Notes: generated by a model not told the origin, from the sequence alone. 13,490 nt of DNA from CAZWFW01 sp964633445 (GCA_964633445.1 CAZWFW010000036.1:1-13490), one strand, 5' to 3'; positions 5,935 through 13,419 are shown, numbered from the stretch's first letter. Program-made: numbers and translations.

Positions 5935-8900
5935 ATGCTGAAAAGGGTGGAAATAAGGGGATTTAAATCATTTAAAAAGAAAACGATTTTAACATTCTCT
6001 AAAGGTATAACAGCAATTGTAGGGCCCAATGGGAGTGGTAAAAGTAACATAATTGATTCTATTTGCTTTGGGTTGGGAGCTAGCTCTATGAGAGCATTAA
6101 GAGCCAGCAAACTAACAGATTTGATTTTCAACAGCGAGAACTATAATGAGGCTTGTGTAACATTGTATTTGGATAATTCATCAAAAATTTTCCCCTTTAA
6201 TGATGAGGAGATCGAAATAACAAGAATAGTCACAAAAAAAGGTGATTGCATATATAAGCTCAACGGAAAAAGAGTTTCGAGAAATAAAATACTAGAGGTT
6301 TTGTCTTTAGCAAAACTGAGCCCAGATGGTCATAATATTATCAAGCAAGGGCAAATAACGAGCATTTTGGAGAAGAGACCAAAGGAAAGAAGAGAAATTA
6401 TCGATGAAATTGCAGGAATAAAGGAGTTTGACGAAAAAAAGCAAAAGGCTCAGAAAGAACTGGAGGAGGTTGAGTTAAAGATTCATGAAACCGAAATTAT
6501 TCTAAATGAGAGAAAAAGGAATCTCGAGGAGATTAAAAAGGAAAAAGAGGTTGCTGAAGAATATTTAAGATTAAAAGAGAGATTAAAATTTCTAAAAGCG
6601 AGTATTGCTTTTACAAAGAAAAATTTGCTAGAAAAGGAAATAGATAACATAAACACCGAAATAATCTCGCTAAATAAGGAAAAGGAGGGGATAGAGAAAA
6701 GAAAGAAGGAGCTTGAGAAAGAAGTTGAAAAGTTAGAAGTAGAATTTGAAGAAATTAGCAAAGAAATTGAAAAGAAGGGAGGGGATAGCTATCTAAATAT
6801 TGCAAAAACTATAGAGAGACTTAAAGGTGAAATTAGCAAATTAATTGATAGATCCAACTATATAAATAGTGAGATTGAGAATATTCAAAGAGAAATTTCC
6901 GATCTGGAAGCTAAAAAGATAACATCTGAAAACCTTCTAAAAGAAAAGGAGAAGGAGTATGAGGAGAAAGAAAAAGAGTATAAAAGAATTAGGGAAGTCA
7001 TTGAGAAGGAAAAAGAAAAATTTGAGGAATATTTCAAATTTAAGGAGCAAGAAAAAGAGATTGCTAAGTTGGAAAGTAGAAAAAATGCTCTTGAGTTTGC
7101 AATAAGTAGCAAAAATGAGAAATTATGCGATATAAGAAAGGAGTTGCAAGAAATAAAGCAAAAAATTTCAGAACTGAGTAGAAAAGTTACAAGTGTAAAA
7201 GATGAGCTAAGCAGAAAGAATGAGGAACTTTTGAGAATTTCAAGAGAGTACGGAGATTTGGTGCGAAAAAGAGAAAACGTTTGCAAAGAGTTAAGAAGCG
7301 TTGAAGATGAGCTAAGCAGATTGGAAATTTTGGAAAGCGCATATAGGCTTGAGAAAGGAAGAATGAGAGTTGTTTCAGAAATTTTGTCCTTAAAACAAAA
7401 AATTAATGGTATTTATGGTCCAGTATTTCAACTATTTACGGTTGAAAAAAAATACGACAAAGCAATAAAGGTAGCTGCTGGAGATAGGCTATTTTATATA
7501 GTTGTTGAAAATGAGGATGTTGCTAAGAAATGCATTGAGCATTTAAAGCAAAAAAAAGCTGGTTATGCGACGTTTATACCATTAAACCGCGTTAAAGCAA
7601 ATGCCTTAAGTGTTAAAAAACCTGGGGTTGTAGATTGTGCTGTGAATTTAATAAGCTTTGATACCAAGTTCACCAATGTTATGAACTTGATTTTTGGATC
7701 AACACTGGTAATGGAGTCTTTTGACGCTGCTAAAAAATATATAAAGGAATTTAGAATGGTTACGCTAGATGGCGAGTTATTTGAGAAATCTGGGGTAATA
7801 AGTGGTGGTTACATAAAGTTGCCAAGTTTCGAGGGTATAAGGATAATAGAAAAAATAAATGAGTTAAAAACTAAGCGTGACAGTTTGCAAAATCAATATA
7901 CAGATCTTTTGAGTAAAGTTGAAGAGGCAAAGGCTAATAGAAATATTTTGGAAAGCGAAATCTCAAGATTGAAAGAGGAAATAAATACTATGCAAAATGA
8001 ATTAGAAAACCTGAAAAATAAAGAGAATAATCTCGAAAATCAGAGATGCTTGCTTGAGAGAGAGATAAAAGAATATGAGGAGGAAATAGCAGGTATAAAG
8101 GAGAGATTGAGCGAGATAAAGCCAAAAGAAGAAATAAACATAGAGAAGCTTGGTAGTGAGATTAAAGACTTGGAAGAGAAAGAGAAAAAGCTTGGTATTG
8201 ACGTTGAGCTTCTCAAAGAAGAAGTTAAGAGGATAAGGCAGCAAATAAGAGATTTTGAGGAGCAAATATCGAAGAAAAGAGATAAGCTAGGAAATTTGGA
8301 AGAGGAAGGAGGAATGATTAAAAGAAAACTTTCAGAACTTGATGCCGAGCTAAATAATAAACTAAAGGAGGAAGAATCGCTAAAAAAGGATTTAAGCAAG
8401 CTTATTTCCAGAAAAAGGGAAATTGAGCAAATGTCGAGAGAAAGAAAGGAAGAATTAGCAAAGGAAATATCAAGGGAGAGCGATATTTCCAATAGGATAA
8501 GAGAGTTTGAGATTGAGAAAAGAAACAAAGCTCAAAGATTGCGCGAGGTTGAAGAGGAGCTCTCAAAATATGGGGATGTGCACGCAGAAAACATTGATAT
8601 ATCATCAGCAAAGGCTGAAGTCGATGAAATTGAAAATAAGTTAAGAAGTTTTGGTAATGTAAATCTAAAGTCCCTAGAGATTTACGGAAAATATGAAAAG
8701 GAGTGCAAGGAACTTGAAAACAAAATAAACAAACTCAGGGAGGAGAAAGACTCTATTATAAAATTTATTGAGGATGTAGAGAAACGAAAAAGAGATACAT
8801 TCTTTAAAGTTTTAAACAACATTTCTGAAAAATTCGATGAGATATTCAAAAAAATCTTTCTGGGTGGAGAAGCTAAGCTTGAATTAGAAGACCCTAACAA

Positions 8901-9240
8901 CCCATTCGAGTCTGGATTGATAATAAAGGCAAGACCAGGTGGCAAAAGACTCGTCAATATAGATTCACTATCAGGTGGGGAGAAAAGTTTAACAGCAATA
9001 GCATTTCTTTTTGCAATTCAACAATACAAACCTGCACCATTCTATATATTGGATGAACCAGATTTTCAGCTTGATGAGAACAATGCGTTAAAATTTGCTA
9101 GAATGCTTAAAGAGCTTGCTAAAAATACACAATTCATTTTAATCTCCCATAACGAAACTGTAGTCTCATTTGCAGATTATTTATACGGCGTTTCAATGCA
9201 AAACGGAGAATCTCAGGTAATTAGTTTAAAATTAGAGTAA
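5935..9240 (+). CDS. smc: Chromosome segregation/condensation ATPase SMC
   Basis: SMC dimers use ATP to organise and segregate chromosomes. This 1101-residue protein has the full layout: N-terminal head (1-~160) with Walker A GPNGSGKSN at 30-38 and a Q-loop KQGQIT at ~137-142; a long Glu/Lys coiled coil (~165-485); a hinge (~488-630; IYGPVFQLF to SGGYI); a return coiled coil (~630-950); and a C-terminal head with the ABC signature LSGGEKS (1012-1018) and Walker B FYILDEPD (1036-1043). The D-loop and surroundings read LDEPDFQLDENN, whereas most SMCs have LDEVDAALD. The catalytic D1040/E1041 pair is intact. SMC is favoured over Rad50 by the SMC-type hinge, the absence of a CxxC zinc hook and the C-terminal ADYLYGVSM. 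No ScpA or ScpB gene adjoins it. The long purine bias produces several antisense open frames, none of them convincing. Confidence 0.96.
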   Translation: MLKRVEIRGFKSFKKKTILTFSKGITAIVGPNGSGKSNIIDSICFGLGASSMRALRASKLTDLIFNSENYNEACVTLYLDNSSKIFPFNDEEIEITRIVTKKGDCIYKLNGKRVSRNKILEVLSLAKLSPDGHNIIKQGQITSILEKRPKERREIIDEIAGIKEFDEKKQKAQKELEEVELKIHETEIILNERKRNLEEIKKEKEVAEEYLRLKERLKFLKASIAFTKKNLLEKEIDNINTEIISLNKEKEGIEKRKKELEKEVEKLEVEFEEISKEIEKKGGDSYLNIAKTIERLKGEISKLIDRSNYINSEIENIQREISDLEAKKITSENLLKEKEKEYEEKEKEYKRIREVIEKEKEKFEEYFKFKEQEKEIAKLESRKNALEFAISSKNEKLCDIRKELQEIKQKISELSRKVTSVKDELSRKNEELLRISREYGDLVRKRENVCKELRSVEDELSRLEILESAYRLEKGRMRVVSEILSLKQKINGIYGPVFQLFTVEKKYDKAIKVAAGDRLFYIVVENEDVAKKCIEHLKQKKAGYATFIPLNRVKANALSVKKPGVVDCAVNLISFDTKFTNVMNLIFGSTLVMESFDAAKKYIKEFRMVTLDGELFEKSGVISGGYIKLPSFEGIRIIEKINELKTKRDSLQNQYTDLLSKVEEAKANRNILESEISRLKEEINTMQNELENLKNKENNLENQRCLLEREIKEYEEEIAGIKERLSEIKPKEEINIEKLGSEIKDLEEKEKKLGIDVELLKEEVKRIRQQIRDFEEQISKKRDKLGNLEEEGGMIKRKLSELDAELNNKLKEEESLKKDLSKLISRKREIEQMSRERKEELAKEISRESDISNRIREFEIEKRNKAQRLREVEEELSKYGDVHAENIDISSAKAEVDEIENKLRSFGNVNLKSLEIYGKYEKECKELENKINKLREEKDSIIKFIEDVEKRKRDTFFKVLNNISEKFDEIFKKIFLGGEAKLELEDPNNPFESGLIIKARPGGKRLVNIDSLSGGEKSLTAIAFLFAIQQYKPAPFYILDEPDFQLDENNALKFARMLKELAKNTQFILISHNETVVSFADYLYGVSMQNGESQVISLKLE

Positions 9241-9288
9241 ATTGAAAAAATTTATACAATCAGTTGTAAACTTATGAGAATAAAACTA

Positions 9289-9302
9289 AATTTATATAAA
9301 AT
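9289..9302 (+). promoter_or_regulatory. AT-rich promoter region of the first metallo-beta-lactamase gene
   Basis: The 71-bp gap after smc is highly AT-rich, and the best-looking box (TTTATATAAA, 9291-9300) is only about 16 nt from the ATG at 9312. Other boxes, near 9250-9256 and 9280-9288, would fit a leader or a leaderless start better. A promoter is likely here but its exact box is unclear. No SD is visible. Confidence 0.3.
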
Positions 9303-9311
9303 ATTGTAAAG

Positions 9312-9947
9312 ATGAGGGTCCTCATCATTTATGATAACACATCTTTCAGAAAAGATTTGCAAGCTGATTGGGGATTTTCAGCGCTTGTGGAAGTTAAGAA
9401 AAGAAAAATCCTTTTTGACACAGGAGCAAACGGAAGGATTTTACTTTCGAATATGGAAAAGCTTAAAATTGATCCTCAGGATATTGAAGACGTTTTTATC
9501 TCGCATCTACATTGGGATCATATAGGTGGTTTATCATCTTTTCTTCACATAAACAATAAAGTAAAGCTTTGGGTTCCTTCATATTTTTCCGAAGCAAAGA
9601 ATGCAGAGAAAGTCATTGAGGTGAAAGAGCCGAAAAAACTTTATGAAGGGATCTACTCTACTGGCGAGCTTGAAGGAATAGAGCAATCACTTTGCATTAA
9701 AACAGGGAAAGGCATTGTAGTCATAGCTGGATGCTCTCATCCAAAAATGGAGAGTATTCTCAGCATAGCTTCAAAATTTGGCAAGGTTTATGGTATTATA
9801 GGAGGTTTGCATGCAACTAGGCCTGAATCTTTAAAAGGTTTAGATTTGATTTGTCCGACGCATTGTACCCAATATAAAGCGGAGATAAAGTCCCTTTACC
9901 CAAGCAAATATATTGAGGGAGGGGCAGGAAAAGTTATTGAGATATAA
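9312..9947 (+). CDS. Cytoplasmic metallo-beta-lactamase fold protein (COG1237/MJ0301-like)
   Basis: This 211-residue MBL-fold hydrolase lacks a signal peptide. The metal-binding motif HLHWDH is at 65-70 (H65, H67, D69, H70), with further ligand candidates H143 (GCSHP) and H167 or H184 (GGLHA; CPTHCT). An early YDNTSFRKDL...WGFSALVE...ILFDTG and the late GCSHP / GGLHA / PTHCT series resemble the COG1237 group. That group includes the archaeal enzyme named 7,8-dihydropterin-6-methyl-4-(ribofuranosyl)aminobenzene-phosphate synthase of tetrahydromethanopterin synthesis. The protein is shorter than the ~250-300 residues I expect of that group, so the substrate cannot be assigned. It is closely similar to the exported protein at 11752, including ILLSNMEKL-x-I-x-P, and the two are likely duplicates. 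It has its own AT-rich promoter region after smc. Confidence 0.85.
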   Translation: MRVLIIYDNTSFRKDLQADWGFSALVEVKKRKILFDTGANGRILLSNMEKLKIDPQDIEDVFISHLHWDHIGGLSSFLHINNKVKLWVPSYFSEAKNAEKVIEVKEPKKLYEGIYSTGELEGIEQSLCIKTGKGIVVIAGCSHPKMESILSIASKFGKVYGIIGGLHATRPESLKGLDLICPTHCTQYKAEIKSLYPSKYIEGGAGKVIEI

Positions 9948-10112
9948 TCAAATAACTTGAAAATCAGAAAATATCCTTTAATATCAATTTCCGAGATAAA
10001 AACTTATTCCAAAAACACACCTTCTATTTTAAATTTGTTGAAGGTTCTAACAATGAAAAACTTTGAGGTTTGCAAAAAAAAAGACTGGGAAGTTTAAGAT
10101 TTCAGAAAAAGT

Positions 10113-10165
10113 TAAGAATCTAATCCGAACTTGATTTGATGAATTTTAGTTGAATTCGATTCTTA
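10113..10165. repeat. Imperfect inverted repeat between convergent genes
   Basis: The arms 10113-10131 and 10148-10165 pair over 15 positions: an outer uninterrupted 8 bp (TAAGAATC / GATTCTTA), one mismatch, 3 bp, a small internal loop and 4 bp, with a 16-nt loop. The right arm covers the stop codon of the CcdA-thioredoxin gene (10165-10163). It could fold in the RNA of either convergent gene as an end-of-transcript structure. The remaining gap (9948-10112) is AT-rich and shows only a 14-codon open frame (MKNFEVCKKKDWEV, 10052-10096) without supporting signals. Confidence 0.45.
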
Positions 10166-11287
10166 TCCTATATCTTTGCATTTCTCGCTTTTGCATACTC
10201 TCACCAAGTAGTCAACAGCATATTTATTTCCAACAATCACACCATTTGGTAATTTACAGAATTTATACTCTCCATCTTCATAAACACCCTCCCCTCCCCA
10301 ATGTTTGCAAAACTCTTGCTCTTTTTCCTTTCCGAGAAAATAGCCATTCACATCTTGGGAGGTAGACGGATACCCCTCTATCGCTACCAAAGTATTGTTT
10401 TTAAGCACCGCAAAAAGCAAAGGCACACCTCCGTCCCATGTAAAGTTAAATTCTTCCTTAAGATATAAAGCATAAGATGTGTTCATGGTTTCCACCACTC
10501 TTATTCCATGCTCTTTCGCCATTTCGTGCAAATACTCTCTCATATGGTGGCAATGTGGGCAAACAGGAGAATATATGAGATAAATTGTGTTCTCCCCCTC
10601 GGAAGTTACAGCAGTTGTAGGGGCAGAAAACCATGTTGCAATAAATACGCCCAGAAGTAAAATTCCAGCAAGGAGATGAAGCTCTTTTATGTGTTTTTCC
10701 TTCCATTTCACCACACTTTCAGGGGATGTTCCAAAAACAACAAGGAGCGTTATTAAAATCATAGGAGAAATAAAAATTAGGTTATAATATGCCAATAAGA
10801 GAAGATTCCTAATGCTGTGTATGGCAAGCATACCTAAGGCAACAACGTATGGTCCAGAAGAGCAGGGCAAAAGAAGTACAGAGCAAAGAACAGCCATGGG
10901 TAATGCCATCAAAGGATTTTCCACACCTCTCAAAACTTTCTGAGTTATTGGTCTAAATTTCATCGGCATTTCCAAGGAAGCGAACCCAGGTTTGTACGAA
11001 AAATAAGCATAAAACTCCATTGCAATCATCACAACAAGAAGAACTCTTAATACACTCCACAATATCTCGCCTATTCCGAGAAGATAAATAGCTTCGAGAA
11101 TTCCCATTCCGTAGAGGAAGTACATTACATAAATTGTAAACGTAAAAAGCAATCCTCCCATCAAGGCGTGTTTTCTTCCCTTTGTAATTACGAGCGCAGA
11201 TAGCAGCAATGCCTGCACTGTAAGTGTGCAGGGATTAACAGCATCCACAAGTGCCAGTCCAGTAATCTGCAAGAAAGTTTCAGACAT
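10163..11287 (-). CDS. CcdA/DsbD-like membrane thiol transporter fused to a thioredoxin-like domain
   Basis: This 374-residue protein combines a polytopic domain (~1-225, about six hydrophobic helices) with an external domain (~230-374). The membrane part has the CcdA/DsbD hallmarks: a cysteine in the first helix (DAVNPCT, C20) and one after a hydrophobic stretch (LLPCSSGPY, C142). These form the redox pair that carries electrons across the membrane from cytoplasmic thioredoxin. The second part opens with IYLIYSPVCPHCHHMREYL, a thioredoxin-like CPHC site at C243/C246. It continues with GGVPLLFAV, where a cis-proline loop is expected, and has four more cysteines (C327, C344, C365, C370). The likely job is to keep exported cysteines reduced or isomerised, or to support cytochrome or metal-site maturation. 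The start follows a strong TATA-like box by ~28 nt without an SD. It is convergent with the first MBL gene and divergent from the second, so it is its own transcription unit. Confidence 0.88.
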   Translation of the reverse strand: MSETFLQITGLALVDAVNPCTLTVQALLLSALVITKGRKHALMGGLLFTFTIYVMYFLYGMGILEAIYLLGIGEILWSVLRVLLVVMIAMEFYAYFSYKPGFASLEMPMKFRPITQKVLRGVENPLMALPMAVLCSVLLLPCSSGPYVVALGMLAIHSIRNLLLLAYYNLIFISPMILITLLVVFGTSPESVVKWKEKHIKELHLLAGILLLGVFIATWFSAPTTAVTSEGENTIYLIYSPVCPHCHHMREYLHEMAKEHGIRVVETMNTSYALYLKEEFNFTWDGGVPLLFAVLKNNTLVAIEGYPSTSQDVNGYFLGKEKEQEFCKHWGGEGVYEDGEYKFCKLPNGVIVGNKYAVDYLVRVCKSEKCKDIG

Positions 11288-11310
11288 AAAATTTAGTCAA
11301 ATAAGATTCC

Positions 11311-11324
11311 TATATATATTTTTC
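11311..11324 (-). promoter_or_regulatory. BRE/TATA promoter of the CcdA-thioredoxin gene
   Basis: On the minus strand, CGAAAAATATATATA combines an A-rich BRE-like stretch with an uninterrupted TATATATA box (11311-11318). The box centre is about 27.5 nt from the ATG at 11287, so the transcript should begin at or next to the start codon. This is the clearest promoter in the window. Confidence 0.65.
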
Positions 11325-11329
11325 GCTTT

Positions 11330-11700
11330 AAATATTGAAAATATGACTTTGGAAGGAGAATCGGGGCTTTTTAAGTTAATCTTTACCATTTGGAATGGTT
11401 GCAAAAAGCTTTTTAGCTTAGCTATGGGCAAGCTCTATGGGTTCAAGAATAAGAATCCTGCTCCTAACCATAATTCTACTTCATGTTACTTCAATCTGTT
11501 GTTTAAAAGAAAGTTTAAGAATAAAGAGAGAAATTACCCCATACGTTCTAGAAAAGTCTGCCAAGCCTAAATTTTGAAAGATTTTCAGCACCTTGCAGAG
11601 GTTAAGAAAGTCCCTTTACGAGCAAGATATGGAACAAGAAAAGATTTGCTTGAAGGCAAAGGGTTAGTTGAGAGGAGGAAAGAATAGTGAATATTATTGT
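11330..11700 (+). other. Gene-poor gap with possible decayed coding sequence
   Basis: This is most of the 464-bp spacer between the divergent CcdA-thioredoxin and second MBL genes, far longer than other spacers here. No convincing intact gene is seen. Two open stretches have protein-like composition. The first, 11437-11577, is 46 codons (MGSRIRILLLTIILLHVTSI...) with a hydrophobic start and adjacent cysteines. The second, 11574-11687, begins at TTG and reads LKDFQHLAEVKKV... ending RRKE. The latter loosely resembles the MBL neighbours (VKEFKELQVEKV in the protein at 11752; FRKDL in the one at 9312). It may be a decayed fragment of that family. The evidence is weak, and chance is a real alternative. 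Confidence 0.3.
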
Positions 11701-11718
11701 TTTCGCTAAAAATAAAAA

Positions 11719-11730
11719 GTTAAATAAAAA
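11719..11730 (+). promoter_or_regulatory. Putative TATA element for the exported metallo-beta-lactamase gene
   Basis: GTTAAATAAAAA is centred about 28 nt before the ATG at 11752. There is no SD before that ATG, again pointing to a leaderless or nearly leaderless transcript. Confidence 0.45.
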
Positions 11731-11751
11731 ATAGTAGCAAGATTAATTGAT

Positions 11752-12594
11752 ATGAATTTAAAAATTTTAGTTTTAATCTGGATTCTAATTTTAGCAGGAG
11801 TAGGGGTTTGGTTTTCAATCCAAACCGAAAAAGCAAAACCAGAACAGTCAAAAACAGAGATTTTGTCAAATATTTCTATCGAGCCAAAGGAAGAAAAGCC
11901 CGAAATAACTTTGATCTCCGTTTATGACAATTATCAAGTGGATCCGAGACTTAAAACCGCCTGGGGCTTTGCTACTATAATAGAAACCCCTAAGGAGCTA
12001 ATACTTTTTGATACTGGCGGAGATTCGGAGATTTTACTTTCAAATATGGAAAAACTGGGCATTAATCCTTTATCGGTCAAGAAAATAGTCATTTCTCACA
12101 TTCACAGTGACCATGTAGGCGGTTTGGAAGGTTTCTTGGAGAGAAACAGTAATGTTACAGTTTTCATCCCAAGTTCCTTTCCACAATCTATTAAAAGTAT
12201 GATAATCCAGAAGGGAGCAAGATTGGCAGAGGTTTCAGCACCAAGGGAAATCTCCGACTTTATTTATACAACTGGAGAGCTTTACGGACCTCCTGCAGAG
12301 CAATCCTTAATCATTGATTCAAGAAAAGGGTTGGTAATTATTACAGGATGCGCCCATCCCGGAATTGTAAACATTGTGAAAAGAGCTAAAGAATTAATGA
12401 AAAGGGATAAGGTATACTTGGTTTTAGGAGGATTTCACCACCCTCCAGTTTCTTGCGTTAAAGAATTTAAAGAATTGCAGGTAGAGAAAGTTGCACCATC
12501 TCACTGCACAGGCGATTTGGTAAGAGAGGCTTTCAGAGAGGAATACAAGGAAAACTTTATTGAATACGGAGTAGGAAAAATAATCAGGATTTAA
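11752..12594 (+). CDS. Membrane-anchored/exported metallo-beta-lactamase fold protein
   Basis: This 280-residue protein begins with LKILVLIWILILAGVGVWF (residues 3-21), a signal anchor or signal peptide, then a ~30-residue hydrophilic linker rich in Lys/Glu/Pro/Ser, then an MBL fold from ~51. Motifs are HIHSDH at 116-121 (H116, H118, D120, H121), GCAHP with H202, GGFHH with H229/H230, and PSHCTG with H251. The catalytic domain aligns along its length with the protein at 9312, including a 23-bp stretch (12031-12053 against 9438-9460) differing at one base. The two are therefore paralogues, one cytoplasmic and one facing outward. It belongs to the COG1237-like MBL group; the substrate is unknown. 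The Cys near the PSHCTG site (C252) and the nearby thioredoxin-like membrane protein make redox maintenance conceivable, but that is inference. Confidence 0.87.
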   Translation: MNLKILVLIWILILAGVGVWFSIQTEKAKPEQSKTEILSNISIEPKEEKPEITLISVYDNYQVDPRLKTAWGFATIIETPKELILFDTGGDSEILLSNMEKLGINPLSVKKIVISHIHSDHVGGLEGFLERNSNVTVFIPSSFPQSIKSMIIQKGARLAEVSAPREISDFIYTTGELYGPPAEQSLIIDSRKGLVIITGCAHPGIVNIVKRAKELMKRDKVYLVLGGFHHPPVSCVKEFKELQVEKVAPSHCTGDLVREAFREEYKENFIEYGVGKIIRI

Positions 12595-12685
12595 TAGAAA
12601 GTATAAATAAATTTGCTTGGTTGTTGGATGATAATAAAAATACAAAGTGCTCGTAAATGTTAATGGAAAGCTCAATTGAGGAAAT

Positions 12686-12690
12686 GAGGT
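12686..12690 (+). promoter_or_regulatory. Ribosome binding site for the small membrane protein
   Basis: GAGGT lies 8 nt before the ATG at 12699 and supports that start. It overlaps the stop end of a nine-codon open frame (MESSIEEMR, 12663-12692), which is noted only as a possible leader peptide. A TATA-like AGTATAAATAAA lies upstream at about 12600-12611. Confidence 0.45.
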
Positions 12691-12698
12691 AGATTGAA

Positions 12699-12992
12699 AT
12701 GGGTTGGGAATTTGTTGCTTCTGGGTTATTTGCAGCAATAATAAGATTTTTGCTGCTAATTTTTGTAGCTTGCTTGCTTATATCTTTCACAATAATCTTT
12801 TTCCTTACAAGAAAAATCGAAGGAAAGAAGAAATGGATTCTCAGACTTGTTTTTTGTTTTGCCCTTCCCGTTAGCCTTTCTGTTACTTTTGCTGATAGGT
12901 TTTGTAGGAAAAGTGATAAGTGGTTGGTAGAGTTGAAAGCTATTCATAAACCCTTCACGCTGAAAAGTAAGATGTTTTTATATAAAATGTAA
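12699..12992 (+). CDS. Small two-helix membrane protein, unknown function
   Basis: This 97-residue protein has no family I recognise. It has a long hydrophobic segment (~5-36), a short basic loop (TRKIEGKKKW), a second hydrophobic segment (~47-66), and a Lys-rich hydrophilic tail. The positive-inside rule would put the basic loop in the cytoplasm and both termini outside. The gene is supported by a GAGGT SD at good spacing and by an uninterrupted frame between the MBL and DUF3795 genes. However, AT-rich DNA readily encodes hydrophobic stretches, and an overlapping antisense frame exists, so this call is moderate. It could be expressed with the MBL gene 104 bp upstream, but the gap has its own TATA-like sequence. 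Confidence 0.5.
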   Translation: MGWEFVASGLFAAIIRFLLLIFVACLLISFTIIFFLTRKIEGKKKWILRLVFCFALPVSLSVTFADRFCRKSDKWLVELKAIHKPFTLKSKMFLYKM

Positions 12993-12998
12993 ATATTG

Positions 12999-13014
12999 CA
13001 ATTTAAATAATTAC
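12999..13014 (+). promoter_or_regulatory. Putative promoter for the DUF3795 gene
   Basis: CAATTTAAATAATTAC lies about 45-50 nt before the ATG at 13055 and is flanked by ATTGC (12995-12999) and GCAAT (13015-13019), a short inverted repeat around the box. It predicts a leader of ~20 nt. Either a regulated promoter or chance symmetry in AT-rich DNA is possible. Confidence 0.3.
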
Positions 13015-13054
13015 CGCAATTCCTTTCGCTTACCCGTAGAGCCCTGACAGATAG

Positions 13055-13399
13055 ATGAAATTGAAACATCCACCATGTGGAGCGCTATGCAAGATTTGTA
13101 GAAATTTCAAAAGCGGAAGATGCAACGGTTGTATTGAAACAAAAGGTATACCTTGGTTTCTAAAAAGATTTACGAAATTTGAGGTTTGCCCAATTTATGA
13201 CTGTGCTAATGACAAGAAAGTCTCAAAATGCATAGATTGTAAAGAATTTCCATGTAAGAAATTCTTAGATTGGTATAATCCAAGAATTGGATTTTTCAGA
13301 AGTTCGTTAGCAAGAGTAGGTTCATTATACTTACGTAGGAAAGTAGGAACTAAAAAATGGAGGGAAATTTTAGTTGAATATGAAGGTGGTGAAAAATAA
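13055..13399 (+). CDS. DUF3795-type cysteine-rich protein
   Basis: This 114-residue protein contains ten cysteines (8, 12, 15, 23, 26, 45, 50, 59, 62, 67) in the first two thirds. The pattern is CGALCKIC / GRCNGC / VCPIYDCA / VSKCIDCKEFPC, which I recognise as the DUF3795 layout (CGxxCxxC, CxGC, CxxYxCA, CxxCxxFPC). The cysteines probably bind zinc or an iron-sulfur cluster. The last ~40 residues are basic and end in an ordinary polar tail. It has no signal peptide, so it is likely cytoplasmic. Biochemical function is not established for the family as far as I know. No SD is visible before the ATG. A T6 run at 13420-13425 follows the gene and may end its transcript. Confidence 0.85.
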   Translation: MKLKHPPCGALCKICRNFKSGRCNGCIETKGIPWFLKRFTKFEVCPIYDCANDKKVSKCIDCKEFPCKKFLDWYNPRIGFFRSSLARVGSLYLRRKVGTKKWREILVEYEGGEK

Positions 13400-13419
13400 A
13401 GTTGGAAAATTGAGCATAG

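Noticed and set aside
6483..8957. Several Ser/Phe/Leu-rich minus-strand open frames inside smc
   Set aside because: These are antisense images of the purine-rich coiled coil; their low-complexity composition is explained by the sense strand.
10131..10160. Box C/D-like small RNA (TTGATGA near 10136)
   Set aside because: There is no matching D box (CTGA) at suitable spacing and no C'/D' pair.
11439..11474. tRNA-like 3' end (GGGTTCAAG ... GAATCC ... ACCA)
   Set aside because: The loop is eight nt and not TTCRANY, and no matching acceptor, D or anticodon arms are present upstream.
11226..11570. 114-residue plus-strand open frame over the CcdA start and the following gap
   Set aside because: It begins antisense to the CcdA signature region and crosses that gene's promoter; the protein shows no domain or coherent composition.
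9886..11620. 13-bp word AAAGTCCCTTTAC found in the first MBL gene and in the 11.6-kb spacer
   Set aside because: It is in different reading frames, and about one such match is expected by chance in a window of this size.
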